64,000 nt of DNA, taken from positions 4,489,501-4,553,500 of the forward strand of contig NZ_RBXO01000001.1 of the NCBI RefSeq assembly GCF_003634935.1, given 5' to 3'. The notes under the pieces are model-generated. The model was given only the letters and a program-made list of their open reading frames with translations. It was not told the origin of the DNA and made no database searches. This stretch comes from Saccharothrix australiensis (GTDB lineage: Bacteria; Actinomycetota; Actinomycetes; Mycobacteriales; Pseudonocardiaceae). The position numbers and the translations under genes were made by a program. Below, piece by piece: positions 52,301 to 60,431 of the stretch; the first letter of the stretch is position 1, and every line of letters begins with the position of its first letter.

Positions 52301-54852
52301 GCTCGTTCGTGGTCGCCGAGCGCGCGGGCTCGCTCCTGGTCTCCGCCGCGGTGGAGTTCGCGGCGCTGGGCGGCGCGCTGCGCGGGCTCGCGGAGCTGGC
52401 GGGCGGCGACGAGGCCCTCGACGCCGACATCTACCTGTCCTGGGAGAACCAGCCGGAGGACTCCGACGCGATGGCGGCGGCGCTGCACGACGTGGTCAGC
52501 GCGCACCCGCTGCCCGCCGGGGTCCGCAGGCTCACCACGACCGTCGCGGGCAGCGGCGGCGCGGTGATGCACCACCACTTCACGTTCCGCCCGTCGACCA
52601 CCGGGATGGCCGAGGAGCGGCTGATCCGCGGCCTGCACCCGTACATCGCGCAGCGGATGCAGCTGGAGCGGCTGGCCAAGTTCGACCTCACCCGGCTGCC
52701 GTCGTCGGACGAGGAGGTCTACCTGTTCCAGTGCGTGGCGCGGGAGAACCCGTCGGACGACCGGCTCGTCGCGTTCGCGCAGGTGCGCGACCTGACCGAG
52801 CTGCGCGAGCAGGGCGGCAGGCTGGTGGCGCTGCCGACGGCCGAGGACACCATCGCCACGTGCCTCGACTCGATCCGCCGCGCGCAGGCGCTGCGGCCGT
52901 CGAAGAAGCGCTTCCCCACCAACCGGATCGTGGTCTACGTCTGGCCGCCGAGCGACATCACGCGCGAGGAGCTGGAGACCATCGCCGGCCGCGTCCTGCC
53001 GACCACGGCGGGCGCGGGCCTGGAGGAGATCCTGTTCATCGCGCGGCAGCGCGACCGCGGGACCGGCGAGCTGAGGAAGATCGCCGTGCGGGTCTCCTTC
53101 GACGCCACCGGCGGCACCGAGCTGACCGTCGGCGAGCCGCCGACCGAACCGGTCGAGCCGCTGGACGACTACCGCCTGAAGGTGCTGCGCGCGAGCAGCC
53201 GCAACACGGTGTACCCGTACGAGCTGACCGGCCTGCTCGGCGAGTTCGCGGAGCACGACCTCGACGAGCACCACGCGCTGGTGCCGGTCGACCGGCCGAA
53301 GGGCCGCAACACCGCGGCGATCGTCGCGGGCGTGGTCACCACGCGGACCCGGCGGCACCCGGACGGCGTCACCAGGGTCGTGCTGCTCGGCGACCCGACG
53401 AAGTCGCTGGGCGCGCTGTCCGAGCCCGAGTGCCGCCGCGTGATCGCCGCGCTGGACCTCGCCGAGCGGATGCGGGTGCCGCTGGAGTGGTACGCGCTGT
53501 CGTCCGGCGCGCGGATCTCCATGACGTCGGGCACCGAGAACATGGACTGGGTGGCCGCGGCGCTCAAGCGGATCGTCGAGTTCACCCAGGACGGCGGCGA
53601 GATCAACATCGTCGTCGCGGGCATCAACGTCGGCGCGCAGCCGTACTGGAACGCCGAGGCGACGATGCTCATGCACACCAAGGGCATCCTGGTGATGACG
53701 CCGGACTCGGCGATGGTGCTCACCGGCAAGCAGGCGCTGGACTTCTCCGGCGGCGTGTCGGCCGAGGACAACTTCGGCATCGGCGGCTACGACCGGGTGA
53801 TGGGCCCGAACGGCCAGGCGCAGTACTGGGCGCCCGACCTGGCGTCGGCGCGGGACGTGCTGATGTCCTACTACGACCACACCTACGTCGCGCCCGGCGA
53901 GGACGCGCCGCGGCGGGCCCGGACGAGCGACCCGGTCGACCGCGACATCCGCGACTTCCCGCACTCCCTGCCGGGCAGCGACTTCACCACCGTCGGCGAG
54001 ATCTTCTCCGCCGAGGCGAACCCGGACCGCAAGAAGCCGTTCGACATCCGGACGGTGATGCGGGCGCTGTCCGACCAGGACCACCCGGTGCTGGAGCGCT
54101 GGGCGGGCATGGCGGACGCGGAGACCGCGGCGGTGCAGGACGTGCACCTGGGCGGCATGCCGGTGTGCCTGCTCGGCATCGAGTCGCGGTCGGTGCCGCG
54201 GCGCGGCTTCCCGCCCACCGACGGCCCGGACACCTACAGCGCGGGCACGCTGTTCCCCCGGTCGTCGAAGAAGGCCGCGCGGGCGATCAACGCGGCCAGC
54301 GGCAACCGGCCGCTGGTGGTGCTGGCGAACCTGTCCGGGTTCGACGGCTCGCCGGAGTCGCTGCGCAAGCTCCAGCTGGAGTACGGCGCGGAGATCGGCC
54401 GGGCGATCGTGAACTTCCGCGGCCCCATCGTGTTCTGCGTGATCTCGCGGTACCACGGCGGCGCGTTCGTGGTGTTCTCGAAGGCGCTGAACCCGAACAT
54501 GACCGTGCTGGCGCTGGAGGGCTCGTTCGCGTCGGTGCTCGGCGGCGCGCCCGCCGCCGCGGTGGTGTTCTCCGGCGACGTCGACGCCCGCACGGCGGCC
54601 GACCCGCGCGTGCGCGAGCTGGAGGCCCGCGTCGCCGGCGCGTCCGGTGCCGACCGGGGCGCGCTGACGGCGGAGCTGGACGAGCTGCGCGCGTCGGTGC
54701 GGGCCGAGAAGATCGGCGAGGTGGCCGCGGAGTTCGACCGCGTGCACGACATCCGGCGCGCGGTCGAGGTGGGGTCGGTCGACGCGGTGGTCAGCGCCGC
54801 CGAACTCCGCCCGCGGATCATCGAGGCCATCGAGGCGCGCCTGGGGCGGTGA
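49393..54852 (+). CDS. Single-chain biotin-dependent acyl-CoA carboxylase
   Basis: An 1,819-residue enzyme joining all parts of acetyl/propionyl-CoA carboxylase. Residues 1-450 form biotin carboxylase (ATP-grasp loop KATAGGGGRGIRVI; EVNTRLQVEHPITE). A biotinyl domain follows with Lys621 in LESMKMETV. A central region of about 550 residues, with HPYIAQRMQLERLAKFDLTRLP, resembles the central domains of eukaryotic ACC. The carboxyltransferase domains occupy about 1265-1819 (VEFTQDGGEINIVVAGINVGAQ, ISRYHGGAFVVFSKALNPNM). It carboxylates an acyl-CoA; the chain length is not predictable. GAGGAGG lies 10 bases before the GTG at 49393. A biotin transporter operon follows 650 bases downstream. Confidence 0.88.
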   Translation: MFSRIVIVNRGEAAVRLINAVRELAAETGAPIETVALHTDVDRNATFVRAADIAYDLGPASARPYLDLKVLERALVETGADAAWVGWGFVAEDPAFAELCEQVGVTFIGPGPDAMRKLGDKIGAKLIAEEVGVPVAPWSRGAVETLDAALEAAAGIGYPLMLKATAGGGGRGIRVITSDAELVDAYERTSQEAARAFGSGVVFLERLVTGARHVEVQVIADGQGTAWALGVRDCSVQRRNQKIIEESASPVLDAEQAAELKASAERLAVAVGYRGAATVEFLYHPGDRLFAFLEVNTRLQVEHPITEATTGFDLVKAQLWVASGGRLEGAPPAERGHAVEARLNAEDPDRDFAPSPGRIALLDLPAGPGIRVDTGVSEGDTIPADFDSMIAKIIAYGRDRDEALGRLRRAMAQTSVIIEGGATNKSFVLDLLNRPEVIDASADTGWIDRVRAEGDLVSHRHSAVALAAAAIEAYEEEERAERQRLLSTAFGGRPQAQHHSGRPLDLKLRGVGYRVRVARVGARRFRVGIEVGDAVRTADVEVDRVDRHTGQITVNGNRYRLLTGTHGPIHLVEVDGVTHRISRDEGGVLRSPSPALVVATPLEVGAEVEAGAPVLVLESMKMETVLRAPFKARLKECLVSVGGQVETGAPLLRLEPLADAADDGPSTTAVVELDLPAAPAHAPARERAARGQEDLRSLLLGFDVDPHDEGRVLDDYLAARRAATDDGHRPLAGEFDLVGVFADLAELSRNRPSGEDGGDGHVHSAREYFHTYLQSLDVERAGLPEAFQAKLRTALGHYGVADLERSPGLEAAVFRIFLAQQRASADVAVVTALLRAWLGEAPPDETLREPAGLVLERLVAATQVRFPVVADLARGVVFAWFGQPLLRRNRARVYAHVRKHLRHLDAHPDAPDRAERVAEMVRSTEPLVRLLGQRLVRHDPDNSVMLEVLTRRYYGNKGLTGVRTAEVAGCSFVVAERAGSLLVSAAVEFAALGGALRGLAELAGGDEALDADIYLSWENQPEDSDAMAAALHDVVSAHPLPAGVRRLTTTVAGSGGAVMHHHFTFRPSTTGMAEERLIRGLHPYIAQRMQLERLAKFDLTRLPSSDEEVYLFQCVARENPSDDRLVAFAQVRDLTELREQGGRLVALPTAEDTIATCLDSIRRAQALRPSKKRFPTNRIVVYVWPPSDITREELETIAGRVLPTTAGAGLEEILFIARQRDRGTGELRKIAVRVSFDATGGTELTVGEPPTEPVEPLDDYRLKVLRASSRNTVYPYELTGLLGEFAEHDLDEHHALVPVDRPKGRNTAAIVAGVVTTRTRRHPDGVTRVVLLGDPTKSLGALSEPECRRVIAALDLAERMRVPLEWYALSSGARISMTSGTENMDWVAAALKRIVEFTQDGGEINIVVAGINVGAQPYWNAEATMLMHTKGILVMTPDSAMVLTGKQALDFSGGVSAEDNFGIGGYDRVMGPNGQAQYWAPDLASARDVLMSYYDHTYVAPGEDAPRRARTSDPVDRDIRDFPHSLPGSDFTTVGEIFSAEANPDRKKPFDIRTVMRALSDQDHPVLERWAGMADAETAAVQDVHLGGMPVCLLGIESRSVPRRGFPPTDGPDTYSAGTLFPRSSKKAARAINAASGNRPLVVLANLSGFDGSPESLRKLQLEYGAEIGRAIVNFRGPIVFCVISRYHGGAFVVFSKALNPNMTVLALEGSFASVLGGAPAAAVVFSGDVDARTAADPRVRELEARVAGASGADRGALTAELDELRASVRAEKIGEVAAEFDRVHDIRRAVEVGSVDAVVSAAELRPRIIEAIEARLGR

Positions 54853-55039
54853 GCGCGCGGCCCTGACCGGCGTCCGCGCCGGTGGGGGTTCGCGCCGGTG
54901 GGGGTTCGCGGTGGTGGTGTCGGCGGTGGTCGGACGTCCCGGTGGGGTCCGGCCACCGCCGCGTTTCCGCGGTGGGCCACTCCCCCGCAGTGGGAGGGTT
55001 CCGGCGGGCGGCTCCTGCGTCGCACCGCCCGGTTGCCAC

Positions 55040-55429
55040 CGTCCTGACGACGCGTCGTTCTGCGTCGTGTCCACCTCCGGCGGCACGGGTCGGCCCAAGG
55101 GCGCGGTCCGCTCGCACCGGTCGTGGCTGCGGACGTTCGACCGGTCGACGGCCGAGTTGGGCATCGGCGCGGACGACGACCTGCTGCTGCCGGGCTCGCC
55201 GGGTCACTCGCACTTCCTCCGCGGCGCGGTGCACGGCCTGCACGTGGGCGGGTGGGCGCACCTGATGCCGGAGTTCGCCGCCGCCGAGGTGTTCGACCTG
55301 CCGACCCGCCACCCGATCACCCGGCCGCGCCTGGTGGCGGCGATGCCGCACACGTCGAGCGGCAAGGTGGACCGCCGGGCGCTGCGGGAGTGGGTGCCGA
55401 CGTCGTCGTCCCTGCGAGAGGTCCTGTGA
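55040..55429 (+). pseudogene. Acyl-CoA ligase gene collapsed by a large internal deletion
   Basis: The frame reads the ATP-binding motif of adenylate-forming enzymes (VVSTSGGTGRPKGAVRSHRSW, A3) and about 50 residues after it. It then passes straight to the C-terminal A10 motif (RLVAAMPHTSSGKVDRRALREW). About 250-300 residues between them and the N-terminus are missing, while the frame is kept. No start codon or ribosome binding site fits. The 54853-55040 segment before it contains only short GGGGTTCGC repeats. Confidence 0.7.
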
Positions 55430-55498
55430 CCGGTGCGCTCGGGGGCGTGGGAGGCCCCGGATGTCGCTGTTCCGCGTGACCGGGGTAGGCATGGCACC

Positions 55499-56086
55499 AT
55501 GCTCAGCCTCTACCACGACGCCGACTCGCCGGTGCACGCCCTGCCCGCCGGGGTGAAGTTGCTCGCGCTGGCCGCGACCGGCACGGGGTTGTTCTTCGTG
55601 CGGTCGATCCCGTGGCTCGCGGTCGCGCTCGGCGTGATCGCGCTGTGCTACGCGGTGGCCCGCGTACCGTGGCGCGCGGCGTGGCGGCAGTTGCGGCCGG
55701 TGGTGCCGTTCACGGTGCTGATCGTGCTCGCGCAGGTGCTGCTGACCGACTGGTGGACGGCGGCGGTCGTGGGCGAGCGCATCCTCGCCCTGGTGCTGCT
55801 GGCCAACCTGGTCACGCTCACCACCCGCACGACGGCGCTGATCGAGGCGGTGGAGGCCGGCCTGCGCCCGCTGCGCCCGCTGGGCGTGCGCCCGGACCGG
55901 GTGGGCCTGCTCGTGGCGCTCACCATCCGGTTCATCCCGGTGATCAGGGAGCAGGCGGAACAGGTGCGGGCGGCGCAGCGGGCGCGCGGGGTCGAGCGCA
56001 GCTTCGCGTTCCTGACGCCGCTGCTGGTGAAGACCCTCCGCCTGGCGGACGGGTTGGGGGAGGCGATCGACGCGCGAGGAGGGTGA
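55499..56086 (+). CDS. bioN: ECF transporter T component (BioN-like)
   Basis: A 195-residue membrane protein with about five helices. It has the two Ala-Arg-Gly signatures of EcfT coupling helices: RAAQRARGVERSF and EAIDARGG at the very end. EcfT links the substrate-binding protein to the ATPase. The following genes are BioY and an EcfA ATPase, so this is the T unit of a biotin importer. ATG at 55499; the upstream GGGGTAGG is spaced too far to be a normal ribosome binding site, and the mRNA may be nearly leaderless. Confidence 0.87.
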   Translation: MLSLYHDADSPVHALPAGVKLLALAATGTGLFFVRSIPWLAVALGVIALCYAVARVPWRAAWRQLRPVVPFTVLIVLAQVLLTDWWTAAVVGERILALVLLANLVTLTTRTTALIEAVEAGLRPLRPLGVRPDRVGLLVALTIRFIPVIREQAEQVRAAQRARGVERSFAFLTPLLVKTLRLADGLGEAIDARGG

Positions 56087-56180
56087 GGTGGTGGAGGGCG
56101 GGGGCGTGTCCGGGGAGTGGGAATCGGCTGGTGGCCGCCTATGATGTGCGGGTTTGAGGTCGCGGGGTTAAGGGGTTCGG

Positions 56181-56741
56181 GTGCGTAGCAAGGACATGGC
56201 GCTGGTCGCGTTGTTCGCCGCGATCATGGTGGTGTTGGGGTTCTTCCCGCTCATCGAGTTGCCGCTGGTGCCCGCGCCGTTCACGTCCCAGACGCTCGGC
56301 GTGATCCTCGCGGGCGCGATCCTCGGCGCTCGCCGGGGCGGCCTCGCGATCCTGCTGTTCGACGTGCTGGTCCTGGTCGGCCTGCCGGTGCTGCCCGGCG
56401 GGCGCGGTGGGCTGGGTGTCGTCCTCGGACCCACGGGCGGGTTCATCATCGCCTACCCCGTGGGCGCGTTCGTCGTCGGCTTCCTCACCGAGCGGCTGTG
56501 GAAGCGGTACAACATCGGTACCGCGCTGCTGGCCAACGCCGTGGGCGGCGCGCTCGTGCTCTACGCCATCGGCGTGCCGTGGATGGCCGTCACGGCGGAC
56601 CTGCCGCTGGGCAAGGCGGTCGCCAGTTCGGTGGTGTTCGTGCCGGGCGACGCGATCAAGGTCGTGATCGGCGCGCTGGCGGCCGTCGCGGTGCGCCGCG
56701 CGTACCCCCTGATCGAGCCGGGGACCGGGGCCGCCCGGTGA
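56181..56741 (+). CDS. bioY: Biotin transporter BioY
   Basis: A 186-residue S component of an energy-coupling-factor transporter. It has six helices. The family signature FFPLIELPLVPAPFTSQTLGV and the glycine-rich LGPTGGFIIAYPVGAF, which lines the biotin pocket, are present. VVFVPGDAIKVVIGAL near the end is also typical. It binds biotin outside the cell and delivers it with the T and A units. The GTG at 56181 follows AAGGGG by 6 bases. The ATPase gene overlaps its stop. Confidence 0.92.
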   Translation: MRSKDMALVALFAAIMVVLGFFPLIELPLVPAPFTSQTLGVILAGAILGARRGGLAILLFDVLVLVGLPVLPGGRGGLGVVLGPTGGFIIAYPVGAFVVGFLTERLWKRYNIGTALLANAVGGALVLYAIGVPWMAVTADLPLGKAVASSVVFVPGDAIKVVIGALAAVAVRRAYPLIEPGTGAAR

Positions 56742-57421
56742 CCATCGAGGTCGAGGGCGTCAGCCACCGGTTCGGCGAGCGGCACGTGCTGCGCGACGTC
56801 GACCTGCGGCTCGACGAGCGGCGGGTCGCGGTGATCGGCTCCAACGGTTCCGGCAAGAGCACCTTCGCGCGCCTGCTCAACGGCCTGGTGGTGCCGACCG
56901 AGGGCCGGGTCCGCGTGGACGGCCTGGAGACGCGCAAGCAGGGCAAGGAGGTCCGCCGCCGGGTCGGGTTCGTCTTCCAGGACCCGGACGTGCAGATCAT
57001 CATGCCCACCGTCGCGGAGGACCTGGCGTTCGGGCTGAAGCACCGCGGCCTGCCGCGCGAGGAGGTCGACCGGCGGGTGTCGGCCGTGCTCGCGGAGTAC
57101 GGCCTGGAGGAGTTCCGCGACCACCCGGCGCACCTGCTCAGCGGCGGCCAGAAGCAGTTGCTCGCGATCGCGGCGGTGCTCGTGCTGGAGCCCGCGCACG
57201 TGGTGTTCGACGAGCCGACCACGCTGCTCGACCTGCGCAACAAGCGCCGGGTCACGCGGCTGATCCGGGAGCTGCCCCAGCGGGTCGTCGTGGTGTCGCA
57301 CGACCTGGAGCTGCTGGCCGACTTCGACCGCGTCGTGGTGTTCGAGGGCGGTCGCGTGGTCGCCGACGGGCCGGCGCGGGAGAGCATCGCGGCCTACGTC
57401 GCCATGCACCCCCCGCTGTGA
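56738..57421 (+). CDS. bioM: ECF transporter ATPase (BioM-like)
   Basis: A 227-residue ATPase whose GTG overlaps the bioY stop (GTGA). Walker A is VIGSNGSGKSTFARLL, the Q loop is VGFVFQDPDVQIIMPTV, the signature is LLSGGQKQLLAIAAVL, Walker B is HVVFDEPTTLLD and the switch His is VVVSHDLELL. The FQDPDVQ string is characteristic of EcfA proteins. With the T and BioY units it imports biotin, probably to serve biotin enzymes such as the giant carboxylase just upstream. Confidence 0.92.
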   Translation: MTIEVEGVSHRFGERHVLRDVDLRLDERRVAVIGSNGSGKSTFARLLNGLVVPTEGRVRVDGLETRKQGKEVRRRVGFVFQDPDVQIIMPTVAEDLAFGLKHRGLPREEVDRRVSAVLAEYGLEEFRDHPAHLLSGGQKQLLAIAAVLVLEPAHVVFDEPTTLLDLRNKRRVTRLIRELPQRVVVVSHDLELLADFDRVVVFEGGRVVADGPARESIAAYVAMHPPL

Positions 57422-57481
57422 CATCGGCGCGCTGACCGGTCCGCTCGCCGCCGTGACCACGCCGGGGCGGGACCGCGTGCG

Positions 57482-57871
57482 TCACGGCGCGCAGGCGTTC
57501 GTGAGCGCGGCCACCTGGTCGGCCTTCGCCGCCAGCCAGGCGGCGGGCCGGCCGACGAGGTCGTCCACCGTGACGTCGCGCAGCGTGGCCGCGAGCCCGG
57601 TGATCGCCTCGTTGACGGTGGTGTCGGCGGCGGTCGCCGCGAGGTCGGCCAGCGACGACGCCGCCTCGTGCGCGCGGTCCACGGCCTGTTCCGGCGAGCC
57701 GGGGTCGAGCGCCACGGTGGCCCGCGACAACGCGTCGGCGCACACCTGCACCTTGGTGGCCGTGTCGGCGACCGCGCCCGCGGCCTGCGCCGCGTCCTGC
57801 GCGGCGCCGCACCCGCTGACGACGACGGCGAGGGTGGCGGCGGACAACGCGACGACGAGGTGGGAACGCAT
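57482..57871 (-). CDS. Small alanine-rich lipoprotein
   Basis: A 129-residue protein. The signal LVVALSAATLAVVVSGCG ends in a lipobox (VSGC), so the mature protein is anchored to the outer face of the membrane. The rest is a helical, alanine- and threonine-rich segment with two cysteines (VQVCADAL and the C-terminal TNACAP) that could pair. Similar small lipoproteins are widespread in actinobacteria without known function. GGAG is 5 bases before the ATG at 57871. Convergent with bioM. Confidence 0.75.
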   Translation of the reverse strand: MRSHLVVALSAATLAVVVSGCGAAQDAAQAAGAVADTATKVQVCADALSRATVALDPGSPEQAVDRAHEAASSLADLAATAADTTVNEAITGLAATLRDVTVDDLVGRPAAWLAAKADQVAALTNACAP

Positions 57872-58189
57872 CAGGACTCCTCCGGCTCATCCGAACCCGA
57901 GGTCTCCCCGGTCACCGCGCGACGGCGATGACGTCGTGACCGAGCCGCTGCCGAGCGGCCGTAGTGACGATCACGAACCGGGCGGGTACTCCCCTCCGCA
58001 CCTCCAGCATCCGGAAAACGGACCGCCCCGTCAAGCGACGTGCCGGGGCCAGGCGGCCGGATGACGCAACCGGAGCGGCGCGTTCGGGCACACGTTCGCC
58101 CGAACGTCGGACACCGCGCCCCGCCTCGGTTCCCTGGGCGTGCGGCGGCACCTCCGGGTCGTCCGCCGCACGCCCGGACTTCGGCGATC
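57872..58189. other. Upstream region of the lipoprotein, no gene
   Basis: No credible frame was found. It presumably contains the promoter of the minus-strand lipoprotein gene. Confidence 0.4.
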
Positions 58190-58619
58190 AGGGGAAACCA
58201 CAGGGGAAAGCGCCCACTCGGCGGGGTGGTGGCGGGCCTCGCCGTCGCGCTGTTGCTCGGCGGGCAGGCCGCCGCCGCAGGCCGTGCCACCACCGCAGGC
58301 CGCCGCCGCGTCACCGCAGGCGGTCGGCGCGGCTGAACCAACCTGGGCGACGGGTGGTACGCGCGGTACTGCACCACGGGCGATGCGCGTTGCGCGCACT
58401 GTTCAGGGCCGCCGAGCAGGCGGTCGCGGCCACGCCGCACGGGCACCCGTCCCGAGCGGGAGCCCTGTACCGGCACGGTCTGGCGCTCGACGCGCCGGGC
58501 CACCACGACCCGGCCGCCTGCCGCCCCTCGACGACGGGTGGCTGCGGGTCTCGTGGGACCGCCGGTCGTCCCGCTGGGTCGCGCACGAGTGCGACCCGCC
58601 GGAGGAGCCGCCCGGCTGA
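58190..58619 (+). pseudogene. Decayed secreted-protein gene with frameshifts
   Basis: A signal peptide without a start codon (GGVVAGLAVALLLGGQAAAA, about 58225-58285) follows an AGGGGAAA site. In other frames come LGDGWYARYCTTGDARC (58345-58400) and LDDGWLRVSWDRRSSRWVAH, then ECDPPEEPPG, to a TGA at 58617. At least two frameshifts are needed. The cysteine-containing pieces look like a small exported protein. Confidence 0.4.
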
Positions 58620-58726
58620 GCACCCGGCGTCGGTGGTGACCGTCCGCGACGGCCCGTCGGTCCGAAATCCACTGTCGGGTGCGGAACCGGTGTGTGTGGA
58701 CGGTCGCTCCGGGGAAGACCACCGAC

Positions 58727-58945
58727 ATGAGCGACCACCTGCCACCACCCGCTCCGCCGCGCAGCGCGCTGACGCTGAGGCTCTGGCTCGCCTCGTTCGC
58801 CTTCGTGTTCAACTCCGTCGCGGCCGTGCTCGCGCTGCGCGCCGACCTGACCTGGCTGGCGGTGCTGCTCGGCGTGCTCGCCGTGGTGTCGGTGGTCGAC
58901 CTCGGCCGCGTGATCCAGCGCAAGAGGCGCGGCGAACCCGGCTGA
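58727..58945 (+). CDS. Small two-helix membrane protein
   Basis: A 72-residue protein. A proline-rich start is followed by two membrane helices (LWLASFAFVFNSVAAVLAL and TWLAVLLGVLAVVSVVDLG) and a basic tail (RKRRGE). The design is like small DUF6343-type proteins of actinomycetes, a resemblance from memory only. GGGGAAGACC lies 6-10 bases before the ATG at 58727. Function unknown. Confidence 0.6.
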   Translation: MSDHLPPPAPPRSALTLRLWLASFAFVFNSVAAVLALRADLTWLAVLLGVLAVVSVVDLGRVIQRKRRGEPG

Positions 58946-59264
58946 CGGCGCAGGAAATCAGCCGATCGGGTATTCTTCCGCACAATCCGGTTATTCCACC
59001 GAACGCGTCGCGATTCACCCCCGTGAACGGTCCGTGAATGTTCTCCGCCACGCCGTGCCACACCGGACCGACGGGTGCGCCCGAACGCACGTCCCGCTCG
59101 TTCCCGCCGCGTGAAGCGGCGGTGAACGATCACCCGGACCGCGACCGCGCGACGGACGGCCGTTGTCCGGTGACGGGTCGGTGCGCAGGGTGTTGACCAG
59201 CCGGTCGCCCATCCAGCGGGCGGCCGGCGTGAGTCCACCCTTCCTCCCTGCAAGGAGAACACTC
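58946..59264. other. 319-base upstream region of the papain-like protease
   Basis: The first 90 bases are A+T-richer (GGGTATTCTTCCGCACAATC) and hold a short direct repeat GTGAACGGT/GTGAATG around 59020-59040; a promoter is likely there. No gene was seen. AAGGAG at 59252 serves the GTG at 59265. Confidence 0.45.
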
Positions 59265-59945
59265 GTGGATCGGACATCCATCCGACGGGGCCTCCCCTGC
59301 CTGGCCCCCGTGGTCCTCGCCCTCACGGCGGTGCTGTCACCGGTGAGCGCGACCGCGGCGACCGACGACCGGGTCGCACCGCCGAACGGGCTGATCAGGA
59401 CCCAGGAGCACACCGAGGTCCGGGAGGTCGTGCCGACGCGCGCGCCCCTGGACGTCACGCCGCGGGCCTCCAAGAAGTTGAACTACACCCAGCAGGTGCA
59501 GCAGCAGGACCAGTGGTGCTGGGCCGCGACCGGGGCCAGCATCGAGCGGACCCTGGGCGTGACCGTCAGCCAGCAGGCGTTCTGCGCCGCGGGCAAGGGC
59601 GGCGTGCCCGGCTACTGCCCGAACGAGGGCGCGGAGATCCCGGAGATCGTGGACGCCTTCCACGGCACGGGCTTCAAGGCCGAGGACGCCAACGGGCCGA
59701 TCAGCTTCACGTCGATCACCCAGCAGATCGACGCCGGCATCCCGCACCTGACCGGCATCTACTGGACCTCCGGCGGCGGCCACGCCGAGGTCATCTACGG
59801 CTACGACAGCACCAACCAGACCCTGATGGTCGGCGACCCGTGGCCCGCGTACCAGCGCTACCAGACCTGGAACTACACCCAGTACCGCCGCAACGCCCGC
59901 TTCACCTGGGGCGACACGATCGTGAACATCGCCAAGGCCAGCTAA
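59265..59945 (+). CDS. Secreted papain-like cysteine protease (C39-like)
   Basis: A 226-residue precursor. A twin-arginine-free signal (LAPVVLALTAVLSPVSATAA) is followed by a propeptide and a papain-fold domain. The catalytic cysteine is in QQDQWCWAATGASIE, the histidine in GGGHAEVIYGYDS and the third residue near LMVGDPW. Such proteins, often annotated as papain-like cysteine protease family, are exported by actinomycetes; targets are unknown. The GTG at 59265 has AAGGAG 7 bases upstream and gives a normal signal peptide, so longer frames were not used. Confidence 0.85.
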   Translation: MDRTSIRRGLPCLAPVVLALTAVLSPVSATAATDDRVAPPNGLIRTQEHTEVREVVPTRAPLDVTPRASKKLNYTQQVQQQDQWCWAATGASIERTLGVTVSQQAFCAAGKGGVPGYCPNEGAEIPEIVDAFHGTGFKAEDANGPISFTSITQQIDAGIPHLTGIYWTSGGGHAEVIYGYDSTNQTLMVGDPWPAYQRYQTWNYTQYRRNARFTWGDTIVNIAKAS

Positions 59946-60013
59946 CCCCCCGCCCCACTCCCCCCAACCTCTCTCTCCATCGCTCCCACTCACCACTCAC
60001 ACACGCCCCCCGC
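59943..60013 (+). promoter_or_regulatory. C-rich, G-poor tract before the tandem repeats
   Basis: Right after the protease stop, about 70 bases (CCCCCCGCCCCACTCCCCCC...) contain almost no G. It is the same design as the tract at 5563 that precedes repeat copy A. A Rho-type termination site is inferred. Confidence 0.4.
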
Positions 60014-60142
60014 GAGGCCGCGTCGGTGGTTCGCGGCGCGGGTTTCGCCGATCACGCTCTTCGATCGGCGCAACCCGCCCCGCGAGCCACCGACTCCCAG
60101 GCGGCCGAGCCGCCCGACGAAGGAGGGCAAATCCAACACAGC
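60014..60142. repeat. 129-bp palindromic repeat, copy B
   Basis: The same element as at 5681, with a few changes: GCGGGTTTCGCCGATC against GATCGGCGCAACCCGC (one mismatch), and GCGAGCCACCGAC in the outer arm, which pairs better with GTCGGTGGTTCGC than copy A does. The spacer CTCAATGGCG of copy A reads CTCCCAGGCG here. It is directly followed by copy C with no spacer. Confidence 0.85.
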
Positions 60143-60271
60143 GAGGCCGCGTCGGTGGTTCGTGGCGCGGGTTTCGCCGATCACGCTCTTCGATCGGCGC
60201 AACCCGCCCCGCGAGCCGCCGACTCAATGGCGGCCGAGCCGCCCGACGAAGGAGGGCAAATCCAACACAGC
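60143..60271. repeat. 129-bp palindromic repeat, copy C (tandem)
   Basis: Begins GAGGCCGCGTCGGTGGTTCG at the exact end of copy B and ends AAATCCAACACAGC at 60271. It combines features of copies A (CTCAATGGCG) and B (TTTCGCCGATC). Its right end touches the remnant of a glycosyltransferase gene. Confidence 0.85.
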
Positions 60272-60276
60272 CGCGG

Positions 60277-60408
60277 GGAATGCGCATCGTCGAGGTGCCC
60301 ATCCGATTCGAGGAGCGCACCGAGGGCGCGTCGAAGATGAGCTTCGCCGTCCGACTCGAATCCGCGCTGATGCCGTGGAAGCTGTTGTTCGACAAGAGCA
60401 ACGAGTAG
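60277..60408 (+). pseudogene. C-terminal remnant of a polyprenol-phosphate mannosyltransferase
   Basis: From 60277 the frame reads GMRIVEVPIRFEERTEGASK, then MSFAVRLESALMPWKLLFDKSNE and TAG. The VEVPIRFEER-EGASKMS string is the hallmark of the C-terminus of GT2 dolichol/polyprenol monophosphate mannose synthases. About 200 upstream residues are absent. Homology begins within about 6 bases of the end of repeat copy C, so the break lies at the repeat edge. Confidence 0.75.
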
Positions 60409-60431
60409 CCGCCCAAGGGCGGGGCGCGCCG

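Noticed and set aside
51808..55164. 1,118-codon frame antisense to the carboxylase
   Set aside because: The text is composition-driven (many R, G, H, D, V) and the sense strand is a clear carboxylase.
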